Below are positions 24,043 to 30,910 of a stretch of DNA of 31,005 nucleotides, in pieces (position 1 is the stretch's first letter; the number at the start of each line of letters is the position of its first letter). The notes below the pieces were generated by a model. It was not told the DNA's origin. It did not search any database and saw only the letters and a list, made by a program, of their open reading frames with translations. Made by a program: the position numbers and the translations under genes. This stretch comes from a virus, in IMG/VR virus record IMGVR_UViG_3300025684_000003, positions 1-31,005 of that record. One strand, given 5' to 3'.

Positions 24043-24914
24043 AAGTAGAAAGATTAGGTAAAAACATTCACAAGCTAAGTTTAGAAGGAAGCATAGCAAA
24101 AATAGCAATACTATCAGATATTCACTGGGATAACCCTAAATGTGACAGAGAGCTACTTAAAAAGCACTTAGACTATTGCTTAAAAGAAAACATACCTGTA
24201 CATATTAACGGTGATATGTTTTGTTTAATGCAAGGTAAAGGAGATAGGAGAGGTAACAAGTCAGATATTCTACCTGAGCATAACAACGCCCGCTATTTAG
24301 ATAGTGTTATTCAAACGGCTGTAGAATGGTTTGAGCCTTACAAAGATATTTTAACTGTTATTGGTTATGGTAATCACGAGACGGCTATTATTAAATGGCA
24401 AGAGACGGACGTATTACAGAGGTTTGTAGACTTGTTTAACTTGACCTACGGCACTTCTATCTATACAGGCGGTTATGGTGGCTGGATGATTTACGAGCTA
24501 TCACTTAATGGAAATTCTAAAACAGCTTTTAAACATAAATACTTTCACGGCTCAGGAGGAGGAGGAATAGTTACAAAGGGAGCTATTAACTTAACTAGAG
24601 CTACTGAGATGTACGAGGGCTTCGATATATTCTCAATGGGGCATATACACGAGAACAGTTGCCGTAACGATAGTATTGAAGTTCTAAACACGCACGCAGC
24701 AAATTACGAGATACAGCTTAAAGATATACATCTAGCAATAACAGGAACGTACAAAGAAGAGTACGGAGACGGTTCTAAAGGGTGGCACGTTGAAAGAGGC
24801 GCACCAGCAAAGACAGTAGGCGGGCGTATATTAGAACTAAGCGCAGTTAGAAACAGAAAGGACGGAGTAGACAAAATAAATAAAGCAGCTGATTCTTATA
24901 AATTTCCGTTATGA
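24039..24914 (+). CDS. Calcineurin-like metallophosphoesterase
   Basis: A 291-aa protein with the full metallophosphoesterase motif set: SDIH (D27, H29), NGD (D59), GNHE (N112, H113) and GHIH (H202, H204), so a two-metal active site is likely intact. Substrate unknown: DNA ends, nucleotides or phosphorylated protein are possible. It lies between the endolysin and the u-spanin-like gene, coupled to both by ATGA, which is an odd place for a DNA enzyme. No signal peptide is seen, so it acts in the cytoplasm. Confidence 0.85.
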   Translation: MKVERLGKNIHKLSLEGSIAKIAILSDIHWDNPKCDRELLKKHLDYCLKENIPVHINGDMFCLMQGKGDRRGNKSDILPEHNNARYLDSVIQTAVEWFEPYKDILTVIGYGNHETAIIKWQETDVLQRFVDLFNLTYGTSIYTGGYGGWMIYELSLNGNSKTAFKHKYFHGSGGGGIVTKGAINLTRATEMYEGFDIFSMGHIHENSCRNDSIEVLNTHAANYEIQLKDIHLAITGTYKEEYGDGSKGWHVERGAPAKTVGGRILELSAVRNRKDGVDKINKAADSYKFPL

Positions 24915-25360
24915 GATACTTACTAATTATATTACTATTCGCAAGCTGTAGCCCTACGTGGCACGTTAAAAAGGCGGTAAAAAAAGGCTGGACACCCGAA
25001 AAGGAGACAGTAACAAATAGAACTATACGACTTATTAAAGTTCACGACACTATCACAAACGAGGTAATAAGAATAGACACGCTACACGAGGTCGAGACTA
25101 GAACTATTTACCAAGATAGACCTTTACTCAGATACGAGACTAAGTTAATTAGAGATACTGTACGAATAAAGGAGAAAGCCGACACAAAGCAAATAGAAGC
25201 CCGTTTAAAGCACGAATACAAAAAAGCAATAGATACTATCAAAGCACAGCAGAAACGCTGCAGATGGTGGCTTTATATGCTTATAGGCGGCGCGCTTGTT
25301 TATTTCCGTCGCTACTTATGGCGGGTAATCAAATTTCTTATTTCTCAGATACCAATTTAA
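24911..25360 (+). CDS. Unimolecular spanin-like lipoprotein
   Basis: A 149-aa protein with an N-terminal lipoprotein signal (RYLLIILLFASC, lipobox Cys at residue 13) and a C-terminal membrane segment (about 119-132, WWLYMLIGGALVYF) with basic flank and an amphipathic end. The middle is a charged coiled-coil-like rod. An outer-membrane lipid anchor plus an inner-membrane segment in one chain is the hallmark of u-spanins, which fuse the two membranes in the last step of lysis of Gram-negative hosts. It directly follows holin, amidase and the phosphoesterase. Lipidation and topology are predicted, not shown. Confidence 0.75.
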   Translation: MRYLLIILLFASCSPTWHVKKAVKKGWTPEKETVTNRTIRLIKVHDTITNEVIRIDTLHEVETRTIYQDRPLLRYETKLIRDTVRIKEKADTKQIEARLKHEYKKAIDTIKAQQKRCRWWLYMLIGGALVYFRRYLWRVIKFLISQIPI

Positions 25361-25435
25361 CGTAGTTTTATTTAGTTAGTTTTCAAGCAGTTAGAAATTA
25401 ATTACAAAAAAGTTTGTAAAAAGTTACTAAAAAAC

Positions 25436-25466
25436 TTGCAAGAACTAAATTCGTGTATTATATTTG
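25436..25466 (+). promoter_or_regulatory. Bacteroidetes promoter for small early genes
   Basis: TTG at 25436-25438, 20 bp, then TATATTTG at 25459-25466. As at 1809, four bases separate it from AACAATTAAA (25471-25480) and nine more lead to the ATG (25490). Its gap from the lysis operon (129 bases) shows a fresh transcription start for the small genes that follow. Confidence 0.8.
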
Positions 25467-25489
25467 TCGAAACAATTAAAAACAAGACC

Positions 25490-25693
25490 ATGAGCACATT
25501 TGAAACAACAAACGTAAAAACATTTAAAGAAGATGATAATACGATTTGGTTTCTTGAAACAAGAACACATTTAACAGAAGGGCGCAAATTACACTTTGTA
25601 TGGTGTGAAAGCTTTGGAAAAGAAATAAAAGGAACTAGAAAAATGATAAAAAGACTTAGTAAAGATTGGAAGTCAATTTTTAATATTAAATAA
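25490..25693 (+). CDS. Small hypothetical protein (67 aa)
   Basis: A 67-aa protein, basic at its C terminus (KMIKRLSKDWKSIFNIK), unknown function. An upstream in-frame TTG at 25436 would add 18 residues but falls inside the promoter, so the ATG at 25490 is the better start. First gene after a host-type promoter; such early small proteins often act on host targets, but nothing in the sequence shows it. Confidence 0.65.
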   Translation: MSTFETTNVKTFKEDDNTIWFLETRTHLTEGRKLHFVWCESFGKEIKGTRKMIKRLSKDWKSIFNIK

Positions 25694-25754
25694 CCAAAAA
25701 GGGGAGCAGCATCCTACACTGCATTAACTTAAAAACAATTAAAAACAAATAAAC

Positions 25755-25985
25755 ATGAAAACAGAATTTTTAGATTTAGATTGCTTTTTAATAGAGTTCA
25801 CTTACGAACATCAAGAAGCAGAGCCTGAGGTAGGTTATTTAGTTCCTTTTTGGAGCTGGGACGTTAAAGCGGTTTATGTAGTTTCAGACTTGATATTTGA
25901 CGAGTACGATATACTAGACCAGCTTAGTGTAGAGGACTTAGGTAGAATAGACGACGAAATAGAGGAATACTTAAACAACAAATAA
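25755..25985 (+). CDS. Small acidic hypothetical protein (76 aa)
   Basis: A 76-aa acidic protein (EDLGRIDDEIEEYLNN at the end) with an aromatic middle (PFWSWDVKAVYVV). The leader AACAATTAAA (25734-25743) precedes it, though no promoter is seen there, so that sequence probably helps translation. Its stop codon overlaps the next ATG by one base (TAATG). Strong acidity could mimic DNA, but this is speculation. Confidence 0.6.
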   Translation: MKTEFLDLDCFLIEFTYEHQEAEPEVGYLVPFWSWDVKAVYVVSDLIFDEYDILDQLSVEDLGRIDDEIEEYLNNK

Positions 25986-26155
25986 TGTTATACAAACTAA
26001 AAACAGAAACAAAGACTATCTACCGTAACAGCGCGGTAGAAGTCGCTAAGGTCTGCGGATGCTCAGCAGCTAATATCTACACTCGATTAGGTAGAAAAGG
26101 ACAAAAGAGCGATATTATTAACGGGGTCGAAGTGACCATAATTGAAACAATATGA
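25985..26155 (+). CDS. Small HTH/NUMOD-like protein (56 aa)
   Basis: A 56-codon frame coupled at both ends (TAATG before, ATGA after). Residues about 14-55 (SAVEVAKVCGCSAANIYTRL, then GQKSDIINGVEVTII) resemble the NUMOD1-type small DNA-binding motif: a helix-turn-helix followed by a short beta ending in xGvxvti. It is probably a small DNA-binding protein. No nuclease domain accompanies it. Confidence 0.6.
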   Translation: MLYKLKTETKTIYRNSAVEVAKVCGCSAANIYTRLGRKGQKSDIINGVEVTIIETI

Positions 26156-26439
26156 CAAAGAAAGAAATAATCAAAGCCTTTGAGCAAGCTGATAAGGATT
26201 GGAGTAAGAAAAAAAGATGGTGGAATAATTACGAGACTTTTAGAAATTTTACTGATATGGGGTTATGTGGGTATTTTTTCCATCAACAAAATGTTTCAAG
26301 ATGGGATATAGACGAGTTTCTATGCCCCTTATGGGAAAAGCACAAAACAAAGTTTGAAAGTGTTTACGACTTCAACAACCGAAAAGAACGTCTTAAAGCA
26401 ATTCGCAAAGTGTTAAACGTTTTAAAGCAACAAATATGA
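26152..26439 (+). CDS. Hypothetical protein (95 aa)
   Basis: A 95-aa aromatic, basic protein (WSKKKRWWNNYETFRNF; LCPLWEKHKTKFESVYDFNNRKERL) whose ATG overlaps the previous stop (ATGA), and whose stop overlaps the next ATG. I do not recognise it. The alternation of Trp and Lys suggests a compact helical fold. Confidence 0.6.
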   Translation: MTKKEIIKAFEQADKDWSKKKRWWNNYETFRNFTDMGLCGYFFHQQNVSRWDIDEFLCPLWEKHKTKFESVYDFNNRKERLKAIRKVLNVLKQQI

Positions 26440-26684
26440 AACCATTTATACAAACAAGCATAGCAGCAGCAGTATTTATATTAGTAGCAGTATTATGTAT
26501 AGCACTGCATAAAATAGAAAACTACAAAGAACAAGTAGAAGATCAGAAAGAAACTATCTACGAGCTAAAAGAGGAACTACACACCTACGAAGTAATGTAC
26601 TTAAAATGCGCGGGTAACATTGAAGGTGATAACTACGAAGTGCAATACTTAGAGGGTAAACTTAAATTCTGTAAAACTAAATAA
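26436..26684 (+). CDS. Membrane-anchored coiled-coil protein (82 aa)
   Basis: An 82-aa protein with one N-terminal membrane segment (residues about 6-25, TSIAAAVFILVAVLCIALH) then a charged coiled coil (YKEQVEDQKETIYELKEEL), with a periplasm-side C terminus expected. This topology recalls inner-membrane spanin subunits (Rz-type), but it lies 1.1 kb from the lysis cassette and no partner lipoprotein is next to it. A role at the membrane, such as exclusion of other phages, is also possible. Confidence 0.6.
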   Translation: MKPFIQTSIAAAVFILVAVLCIALHKIENYKEQVEDQKETIYELKEELHTYEVMYLKCAGNIEGDNYEVQYLEGKLKFCKTK

Positions 26685-26685
26685 C

Positions 26686-26982
26686 ATGAAAGTAAGAACA
26701 AACGACGGAAAAGAAGGAACGGTAGTAGAAAGAAAGACTAACCAAGTACTAGTAAAGTTTAACAACGGAACGGTAAAAGGGTATCGTCCTGAGCAAGTTC
26801 AAGAAATAGGAAAGCCAGCTAACAACTTAAGACCTCCGAGCCGAGAGCGTGACTTGTTTCTTCTTAAGCTAGAAACTATTGAAAAGATGAGAGAGAACGC
26901 CTTGACTTATTCCAACGACTACGCTAAAGGAATGGCAGACGCTTATAAGCTAGTTTTAGAAATATTTAACGAAATAAAATGA
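26686..26982 (+). CDS. Small protein with KOW/SH3-like N terminus (98 aa)
   Basis: A 98-aa protein. Residues 1-40 (VRTNDGKEGTVVERKTNQVL, then VKFNNGTVKGYRPEQV) form the strand pattern of a small SH3/KOW-like barrel. A helical second half follows. It starts one base after the previous stop and overlaps the next ATG. Such domains bind RNA, DNA or polymerase; the role is not established. Confidence 0.6.
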   Translation: MKVRTNDGKEGTVVERKTNQVLVKFNNGTVKGYRPEQVQEIGKPANNLRPPSRERDLFLLKLETIEKMRENALTYSNDYAKGMADAYKLVLEIFNEIK

Positions 26983-27269
26983 TAACATACAAGAACAGCC
27001 TTTTAAGGCATATAGATGAGATATACCAACGCAACAAGGACGTAACAGCTAAAGAGGTTGCAACGGTTCTAAACTGTACTTTAAACCATGCTAGAATGAG
27101 ACTATGTGAGTTAAGGTATAAAGATGCGAAAGGAGAGTATAAGCCTTACATGGTTTCTCCCCCGCCTAGCAGAGAAGAACGCTACCACGATAGTAACAGG
27201 TGGCACGACATAGAGGAGGACATAAAAGACGTAAACGTAGACGAATTGTATAATAACGCGATGATATGA
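26979..27269 (+). CDS. Probable winged-helix/HTH protein (96 aa)
   Basis: A 96-aa protein. Residues about 22-50 (VTAKEVATVLNCTLNHARMRL, quoted to 20 in part) have the helix-turn-helix pattern of a small DNA-binding domain, with a possible wing in the YKDAKGEYKPYMV stretch. The C terminus is acidic. Coupled to both neighbours by ATGA. It may regulate early genes; the target is unknown. Confidence 0.6.
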   Translation: MITYKNSLLRHIDEIYQRNKDVTAKEVATVLNCTLNHARMRLCELRYKDAKGEYKPYMVSPPPSREERYHDSNRWHDIEEDIKDVNVDELYNNAMI

Positions 27270-27484
27270 AAATAACACTAGAATTTAAAGACGAGGACGC
27301 AGAAGAAGCGTTAACAGCCTTAGACGGCTATAAATGGAAGTTAGCGGTTTGGGATTTAGACCAATATTTAAGGTCGGAAATAAAGTACAATCCTGACTTA
27401 ACAGAAGAAGCATACGAAGCTTTAGAAAATTGTAAATATAAAATAACAATACTATTGCAAGAATATAACTTAAAACTAGACTGA
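27266..27484 (+). CDS. Conserved small phage protein (72 aa)
   Basis: A 72-aa acidic protein starting KITLEFKDEDAEEALTALDG and containing YKWKLAVWDLDQYLRSEIKY. Very similar short proteins occur in phages of distant hosts, in early or replication clusters, with no known function. Coupled by ATGA at its start and one-base overlap at its end. Confidence 0.65.
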   Translation: MKITLEFKDEDAEEALTALDGYKWKLAVWDLDQYLRSEIKYNPDLTEEAYEALENCKYKITILLQEYNLKLD

Positions 27485-27708
27485 TGACAAAAGAAGAAAA
27501 GATAATAAACGCAGCGGGGCTAGTGTACACGCTTCGCGACCTACTAGAAGAGGTCGACTGGAACAGGGAACTAAAGCAAAGAACAAAGAACTACGCAGCT
27601 TATTTAGATAGGTTAGTACGTGAAATAGCAAAAGATAGAGATGTATGGCAAGAGCTAGACGATTTACAGAAACATTTTTACGATAATTTTGTACGGGAAA
27701 CAAAATAA
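27484..27708 (+). CDS. Hypothetical protein (74 aa)
   Basis: A 74-aa mostly helical protein (YTLRDLLEEVDWNRELKQRT; AKDRDVWQELDDLQKHFYDN), unknown function. It overlaps the previous stop by one base. Its last codons overlap the -33 region of the promoter that follows, so it ends the small early operon. Confidence 0.6.
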   Translation: MTKEEKIINAAGLVYTLRDLLEEVDWNRELKQRTKNYAAYLDRLVREIAKDRDVWQELDDLQKHFYDNFVRETK

Positions 27709-27721
27709 ATAGTTATATTTG
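27689..27721 (+). promoter_or_regulatory. Promoter of structured RNA/helicase unit
   Basis: TATATTTG at 27714-27721, a full match to TAnnTTTG, with TTG at 27689-27691; the spacer of 22 bp is a little long. Transcription should begin near 27726, right before the stem A of the structured RNA. Confidence 0.65.
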
Positions 27722-27725
27722 CACA

Positions 27726-27820
27726 AGTTGCGGGCTCAACCATAAGCAGCTAAAGGAATTAATAAAAGCCTTGTAATGAAAGCGCCTGAGCCCCGCTGGA
27801 TTTACAGGGCTTATTTTTTT
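27726..27820 (+). ncRNA. Structured RNA, pseudoknot or attenuator, before helicase
   Basis: About 95 nt from the predicted start to a T run. Two long pairings interlock. Stem A: GCGGGCTCA (27730-27738) with TGAGCCCCGC (27787-27796), 9 bp with one bulged C. Stem B: AAGCCTTGTAA (27766-27776) with TTACAGGGCTT (27802-27812), 11 bp with one G-U pair, followed by A then seven T's. The order is A-B-A'-B', so A and B form either a pseudoknot or two competing states, with B-B' acting as a terminator. It has its own host-type promoter and is followed by the helicase gene 20 bases later. It could be a free small RNA or a regulatory leader. I know no Rfam family that matches it, but cannot search. Confidence 0.7.
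27814..27820 (+). terminator. U tract ending the structured RNA
   Basis: Seven T's directly after stem B' (one A between). Together with the 11-bp stem B this makes a credible intrinsic terminator whose loop (27777-27801) is unusually large because it contains A'. Read-through would continue into the helicase gene. Confidence 0.65.
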
Positions 27821-27840
27821 ACACAAAAAACAATTAAATT

Positions 27841-29211
27841 ATGAACTATGAACAATTTTTAAACCAAAAAAAACACCTTATAGGAGAGTTTGGTTTTGAG
27901 CCTAATTACTTTCCTGATTGTGCTTTTGATTTTCAGAAAGCAATAATAGAGAAAGCAGTTAAAAAGGGTAGGATGGCAGTATTTGCGGATACTGGTTTAG
28001 GTAAAACTTTAATACAGCTATCTATTGCTGTGAATATTGTAAACGAAACAAATGGAAGGGTATTAATATTGACACCTTTAGCTGTAGGTTTTCAATTCGT
28101 AAAAGAAGCAATAGACAGGAATATTACCGACGACATCGAGCAAACAAAAAACGGAAAGCACACAAAGAAAATAGTAGTATGTAATTACGAGAGGTTGCAG
28201 TATTTAAAGCCTGAAGACTTTGAGGGGGTTATATTAGATGAAAGTAGTATTTTAAAAAACTTCGACGGTAAAATTAAAAATCAAATTACTAGCTTTATTA
28301 AAAAAGTCAAGTACCGTTATTTATCTACAGCAACCCCTAGCCCTAACGATTTTATAGAATTAGGTACAAGTAGCGAGGCTCTTGGTTATATGGGTTATAT
28401 GGATATGCTAGGTAAGTTTTTTAAAAACAATAATAACACCTCCGACAGCAACGCTCGTAATATAGGAGAAAAATACTACTTAAAACCGCACGCTGAAAAA
28501 GATTTTTTTGCATGGGTTAACCAGTGGTCGATAATGGTTAAAAAACCGTCGGACTTAGGTTTTGATGACACGCGTTATATACTGCCTCAACTCATAGTAA
28601 ATAAACACGTCGTTAAAAACAATTCATTAATAGATGTAGACGGTCAAATACAAATGTTTACACCAGTTGCAAAGAACTTTAACGAGATTAAACACGAAGA
28701 GAAAAGCACAATAAAAGAACGATGCGAGAAGGCTATTGAACTAGCAAAAGGTAAAACTTCTGTATACTGGGTTAATAGAAACGAGGAAAGCGCATTAATA
28801 AAGTCTTTTGATAGTGAAGCTGTAGAAATATTAGGAAGTATGTATGTAGATAAAAAAGAAGAGATTTTAGTAGCCTTTGCAAATGGAGAAATAACTCGAC
28901 TAATAACTAAGGCTAAGATGACTGGAATGGGTTTAAATTGGCAGCACTGTAACCATTCTGTATTTTTCCCTACATGGAGTTACGAACAATACTACCAAGC
29001 TATTCGACGGTTTTGGAGGTTTGGACAGCAACGCGACGTAACTATTGATATGGTTATTTCAGACGGTCAGACTAGAGTAATGGAAGCACTACAGCAAAAG
29101 ACCGAGAAAGCAATACAACTATATCAAAACCTAGTAGAAAATGTAAACGCGGACTTCACGCACAAAACAAAAGAATTTAATAAACAAATAGAAACACCCA
29201 AATTTATATAA
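27841..29211 (+). CDS. SNF2/superfamily 2 helicase
   Basis: A 456-aa superfamily 2 DNA translocase. Motif I ADTGLGKT (49-56), motif II DESS (133-136) instead of DEAH, motif III STATP (162-166), motif V KMTGMGLNW (359-367) and motif VI QAIRRFWRFGQQRD (386-399) are present and in order. This short SNF2-like type is common in phages and travels with a methyltransferase. Gene starts after the structured RNA with the leader AACAATTAAA (27829-27838) two bases before ATG. It is followed, one base after its stop, by the methyltransferase. Likely roles: remodelling DNA for replication or for methylation. Confidence 0.85.
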   Translation: MNYEQFLNQKKHLIGEFGFEPNYFPDCAFDFQKAIIEKAVKKGRMAVFADTGLGKTLIQLSIAVNIVNETNGRVLILTPLAVGFQFVKEAIDRNITDDIEQTKNGKHTKKIVVCNYERLQYLKPEDFEGVILDESSILKNFDGKIKNQITSFIKKVKYRYLSTATPSPNDFIELGTSSEALGYMGYMDMLGKFFKNNNNTSDSNARNIGEKYYLKPHAEKDFFAWVNQWSIMVKKPSDLGFDDTRYILPQLIVNKHVVKNNSLIDVDGQIQMFTPVAKNFNEIKHEEKSTIKERCEKAIELAKGKTSVYWVNRNEESALIKSFDSEAVEILGSMYVDKKEEILVAFANGEITRLITKAKMTGMGLNWQHCNHSVFFPTWSYEQYYQAIRRFWRFGQQRDVTIDMVISDGQTRVMEALQQKTEKAIQLYQNLVENVNADFTHKTKEFNKQIETPKFI

Positions 29212-29212
29212 G

Positions 29213-30229
29213 ATGAAAGTAAAAGAACAAGTTTTAACAGATGATTACGCAATCTATAACGGAGATTGTATGCACGTATTACCAACGCTAAAAGATGAAA
29301 GCGTAGACCTAGCTGTATATTCTCCACCATTTGCAGGGTTATATAACTACTCTAGTAGTCCAAACGATTTTAGTAACTGCGAAAGTAAGGAGCAATTTTT
29401 AGAGCAGTACGACTTTTTAATTGAACAAATGGCTAGGGTAACAAAGAAAGGACGTATAAACGCGGTACATTGTACAGATGTATTCGATAATACTTCGCGC
29501 CTTTGGGACTTTCCACACGAGATAATTAGACTACATGAGAAACACGGTTTTGAATACCGTAATCGTATAACTATATGGAAAGAGCCTTTAAAGGTTCGTA
29601 TGCGTACAATGGTACAGAGTTTAATGCACAAATTTGTAGTTGAAGATATGACTAAATGTTTTACTGCAATGCCTGACTATATGCTAATATTTACAAAGAA
29701 AGGCGAAAACGAAGTACCAGTAACACACCCGCAAGGACTTAAAAGATACCACGGAGCTACACCAGTTTTACCTAACATTTTACAAGCATGGAACAACGCT
29801 ACTAACGACGGTTTTAACGAGGAGCAACTTTGGGAACATTTAAACTCAAAGTATAAATACCATGAAGACCCGAAAAGTAATAAATTAAGCCATTATATAT
29901 GGCAGCGTTACGCTTCTGCAGTATGGGACGACGTTCGTATAGATAACGTTTTGCCGTATCGAGAAAGCAAAACTGAGGACGATGAGAAACACGTACACCC
30001 ATTGCAATTAGATGTTATTGATAGAATAGTTGAAATGTACACCAACGAGGGCGAAGTTGTTTTAACGCCTTTTATGGGAGTAGGTAGTGAGGTTTATAGT
30101 CCAGTATCTTTAGGGCGTAAAGCAATAGGAATAGAGTTAAAAGATAGTTACTTTAACCAAGCTATCGAAAACTTGAAACACGCTAAAAAAAGAACATTCT
30201 CGAAGTATGAAGATGTAAAACTTTTTTAG
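29213..30229 (+). CDS. DNA methyltransferase, N4/N6 beta class
   Basis: A 338-aa site-specific amino-methyltransferase. Catalytic motif IV is SPPF (37-40), near the N terminus, and the S-adenosylmethionine motif I is TPFMGVGS (285-292), near the C terminus, giving the beta-class order. SPPF suggests either N4-cytosine or N6-adenine as target. The usual Asp of motif I (DPF) is Thr here, a substitution I recall from phage enzymes. The middle 150-250 region is probably target recognition. No cognate endonuclease is present, so it probably protects phage DNA from host restriction or marks it. Confidence 0.85.
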   Translation: MKVKEQVLTDDYAIYNGDCMHVLPTLKDESVDLAVYSPPFAGLYNYSSSPNDFSNCESKEQFLEQYDFLIEQMARVTKKGRINAVHCTDVFDNTSRLWDFPHEIIRLHEKHGFEYRNRITIWKEPLKVRMRTMVQSLMHKFVVEDMTKCFTAMPDYMLIFTKKGENEVPVTHPQGLKRYHGATPVLPNILQAWNNATNDGFNEEQLWEHLNSKYKYHEDPKSNKLSHYIWQRYASAVWDDVRIDNVLPYRESKTEDDEKHVHPLQLDVIDRIVEMYTNEGEVVLTPFMGVGSEVYSPVSLGRKAIGIELKDSYFNQAIENLKHAKKRTFSKYEDVKLF

Positions 30230-30287
30230 TATCCTTGCAAAGGGGTTTTATAGGCATATAAGTAAAAGGTTGTTCGTGTTTACCTTT
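30230..30287 (+). promoter_or_regulatory. Leader region before initiator gene
   Basis: TATCCTTG (30230-30237), one mismatch from TAnnTTTG, begins directly at the end of the methyltransferase gene, without a clear TTG upstream. Downstream, AAAGGT (30265-30270) can pair with ACCTTT (30282-30287). The leader-like CACGATTAAA (30307-30316) precedes the ATG at 30326. Weak promoter evidence; the initiator may be co-transcribed from upstream. Confidence 0.3.
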
Positions 30288-30325
30288 CCCCATTCCTTTT
30301 TAAAAACACGATTAAAAAAAACACT

Positions 30326-30910
30326 ATGGCAAAAGATAAAAAAAGCTTCGTGCTTTACGCAGACCAGCAAGACCTATTTAGTTTCCTCCCTGATGAAGTA
30401 GCGGGGAAGTTAATTAAGCATATATTTTCTTACGTTAACGACGAAAACCCTACAGCAGATAACCAGCTTGTAGAACTTGCTTTTATTAGTATTAAACGAC
30501 AATTAAAGCGAGACCTACAGAAATGGGAAACACAACTAGAGCAACGCAGAGAAGCGGGTCGAAAGAGTGCTGAGAAACGTCAACGAAATGCAACGACCGT
30601 TAACGAGCGTTTACGAGCGTCAACTGATAATGTAAATGTAAATGTTAATGTAAATGATAATAAAGATATATATATGTCTTTTAAACATCTATCAATTACA
30701 AAAGCAGAATGTATTAGGCTAAACGATGACTACACAAAAGAGCAAATAGACACAGTTTTAGATTCGATACAAAACTACAAGGGCAATAGTAAATATGTTT
30801 CTTTATATTTGACGGCTAAGAACTGGCTTAAAAAAGAACACGGAGAGAACGGGCGTAAAAAAGAAGTAGACAAATTAGTAGAACACGTACATAAAGCAGC
30901 TGGAATATGA
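30326..30910 (+). CDS. DUF6291-like replication initiator
   Basis: A 194-aa protein. Residues 1-70 (LYADQQDLFSFLPDEVAGKL, then IKHIFSYVNDENP and LAFISIKRQLKRDLQKWE) match the DUF6291 domain found in Bacteroidetes phage replication proteins. Then comes a basic segment (about 73-90), an Asn-Val repeat linker (NVNVNVNVNDN, about 108-118) and a C-terminal helical part (VLDSIQNYKGN, LTAKNWLKKEHG). It overlaps the ATPase start by ATGA across the circle junction. The linker coincides with DNA repeats that look like an origin, as in lambda O. The initiator role is inferred from this and from the neighbours. Confidence 0.7.
   Translation: MAKDKKSFVLYADQQDLFSFLPDEVAGKLIKHIFSYVNDENPTADNQLVELAFISIKRQLKRDLQKWETQLEQRREAGRKSAEKRQRNATTVNERLRASTDNVNVNVNVNDNKDIYMSFKHLSITKAECIRLNDDYTKEQIDTVLDSIQNYKGNSKYVSLYLTAKNWLKKEHGENGRKKEVDKLVEHVHKAAGI
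30581..30680. other. Candidate replication origin inside initiator gene
   Basis: Three consecutive 10-bp units, CAACGACCGT (30591), TAACGAGCGT (30601) and TTACGAGCGT (30611), preceded by the degenerate CAACGAAATG (30581). A 10-bp period does not follow codons and the encoded residues (TTVNERLRAST) are not repetitive, so the repeat acts at DNA level. Then 30626-30680 is A/T-rich with 6-bp repeats (AATGTA type) and an ATATATAT tract, like a DNA unwinding element. Iterons plus an A/T-rich tract inside an initiator gene match the lambda O arrangement. Confidence 0.6.

Noticed and set aside
25436-25489. TTG-started N-terminal extension of the 67-aa gene
   Set aside because: The TTG is the -33 element and the -7 lies at 25459-25466, so these bases are before the transcription start.
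26436-26684. i-spanin of a two-component spanin pair
   Set aside because: Topology fits, but it is outside the lysis cassette, has no o-spanin partner, and a u-spanin-like gene already ends the cassette.
27726-27820. tRNA, tmRNA or known riboswitch (SAM-II, preQ1) for the structured RNA
   Set aside because: No cloverleaf, T-loop or CCA end is visible, and the conserved bases I recall for those aptamers are not arranged in the right way.
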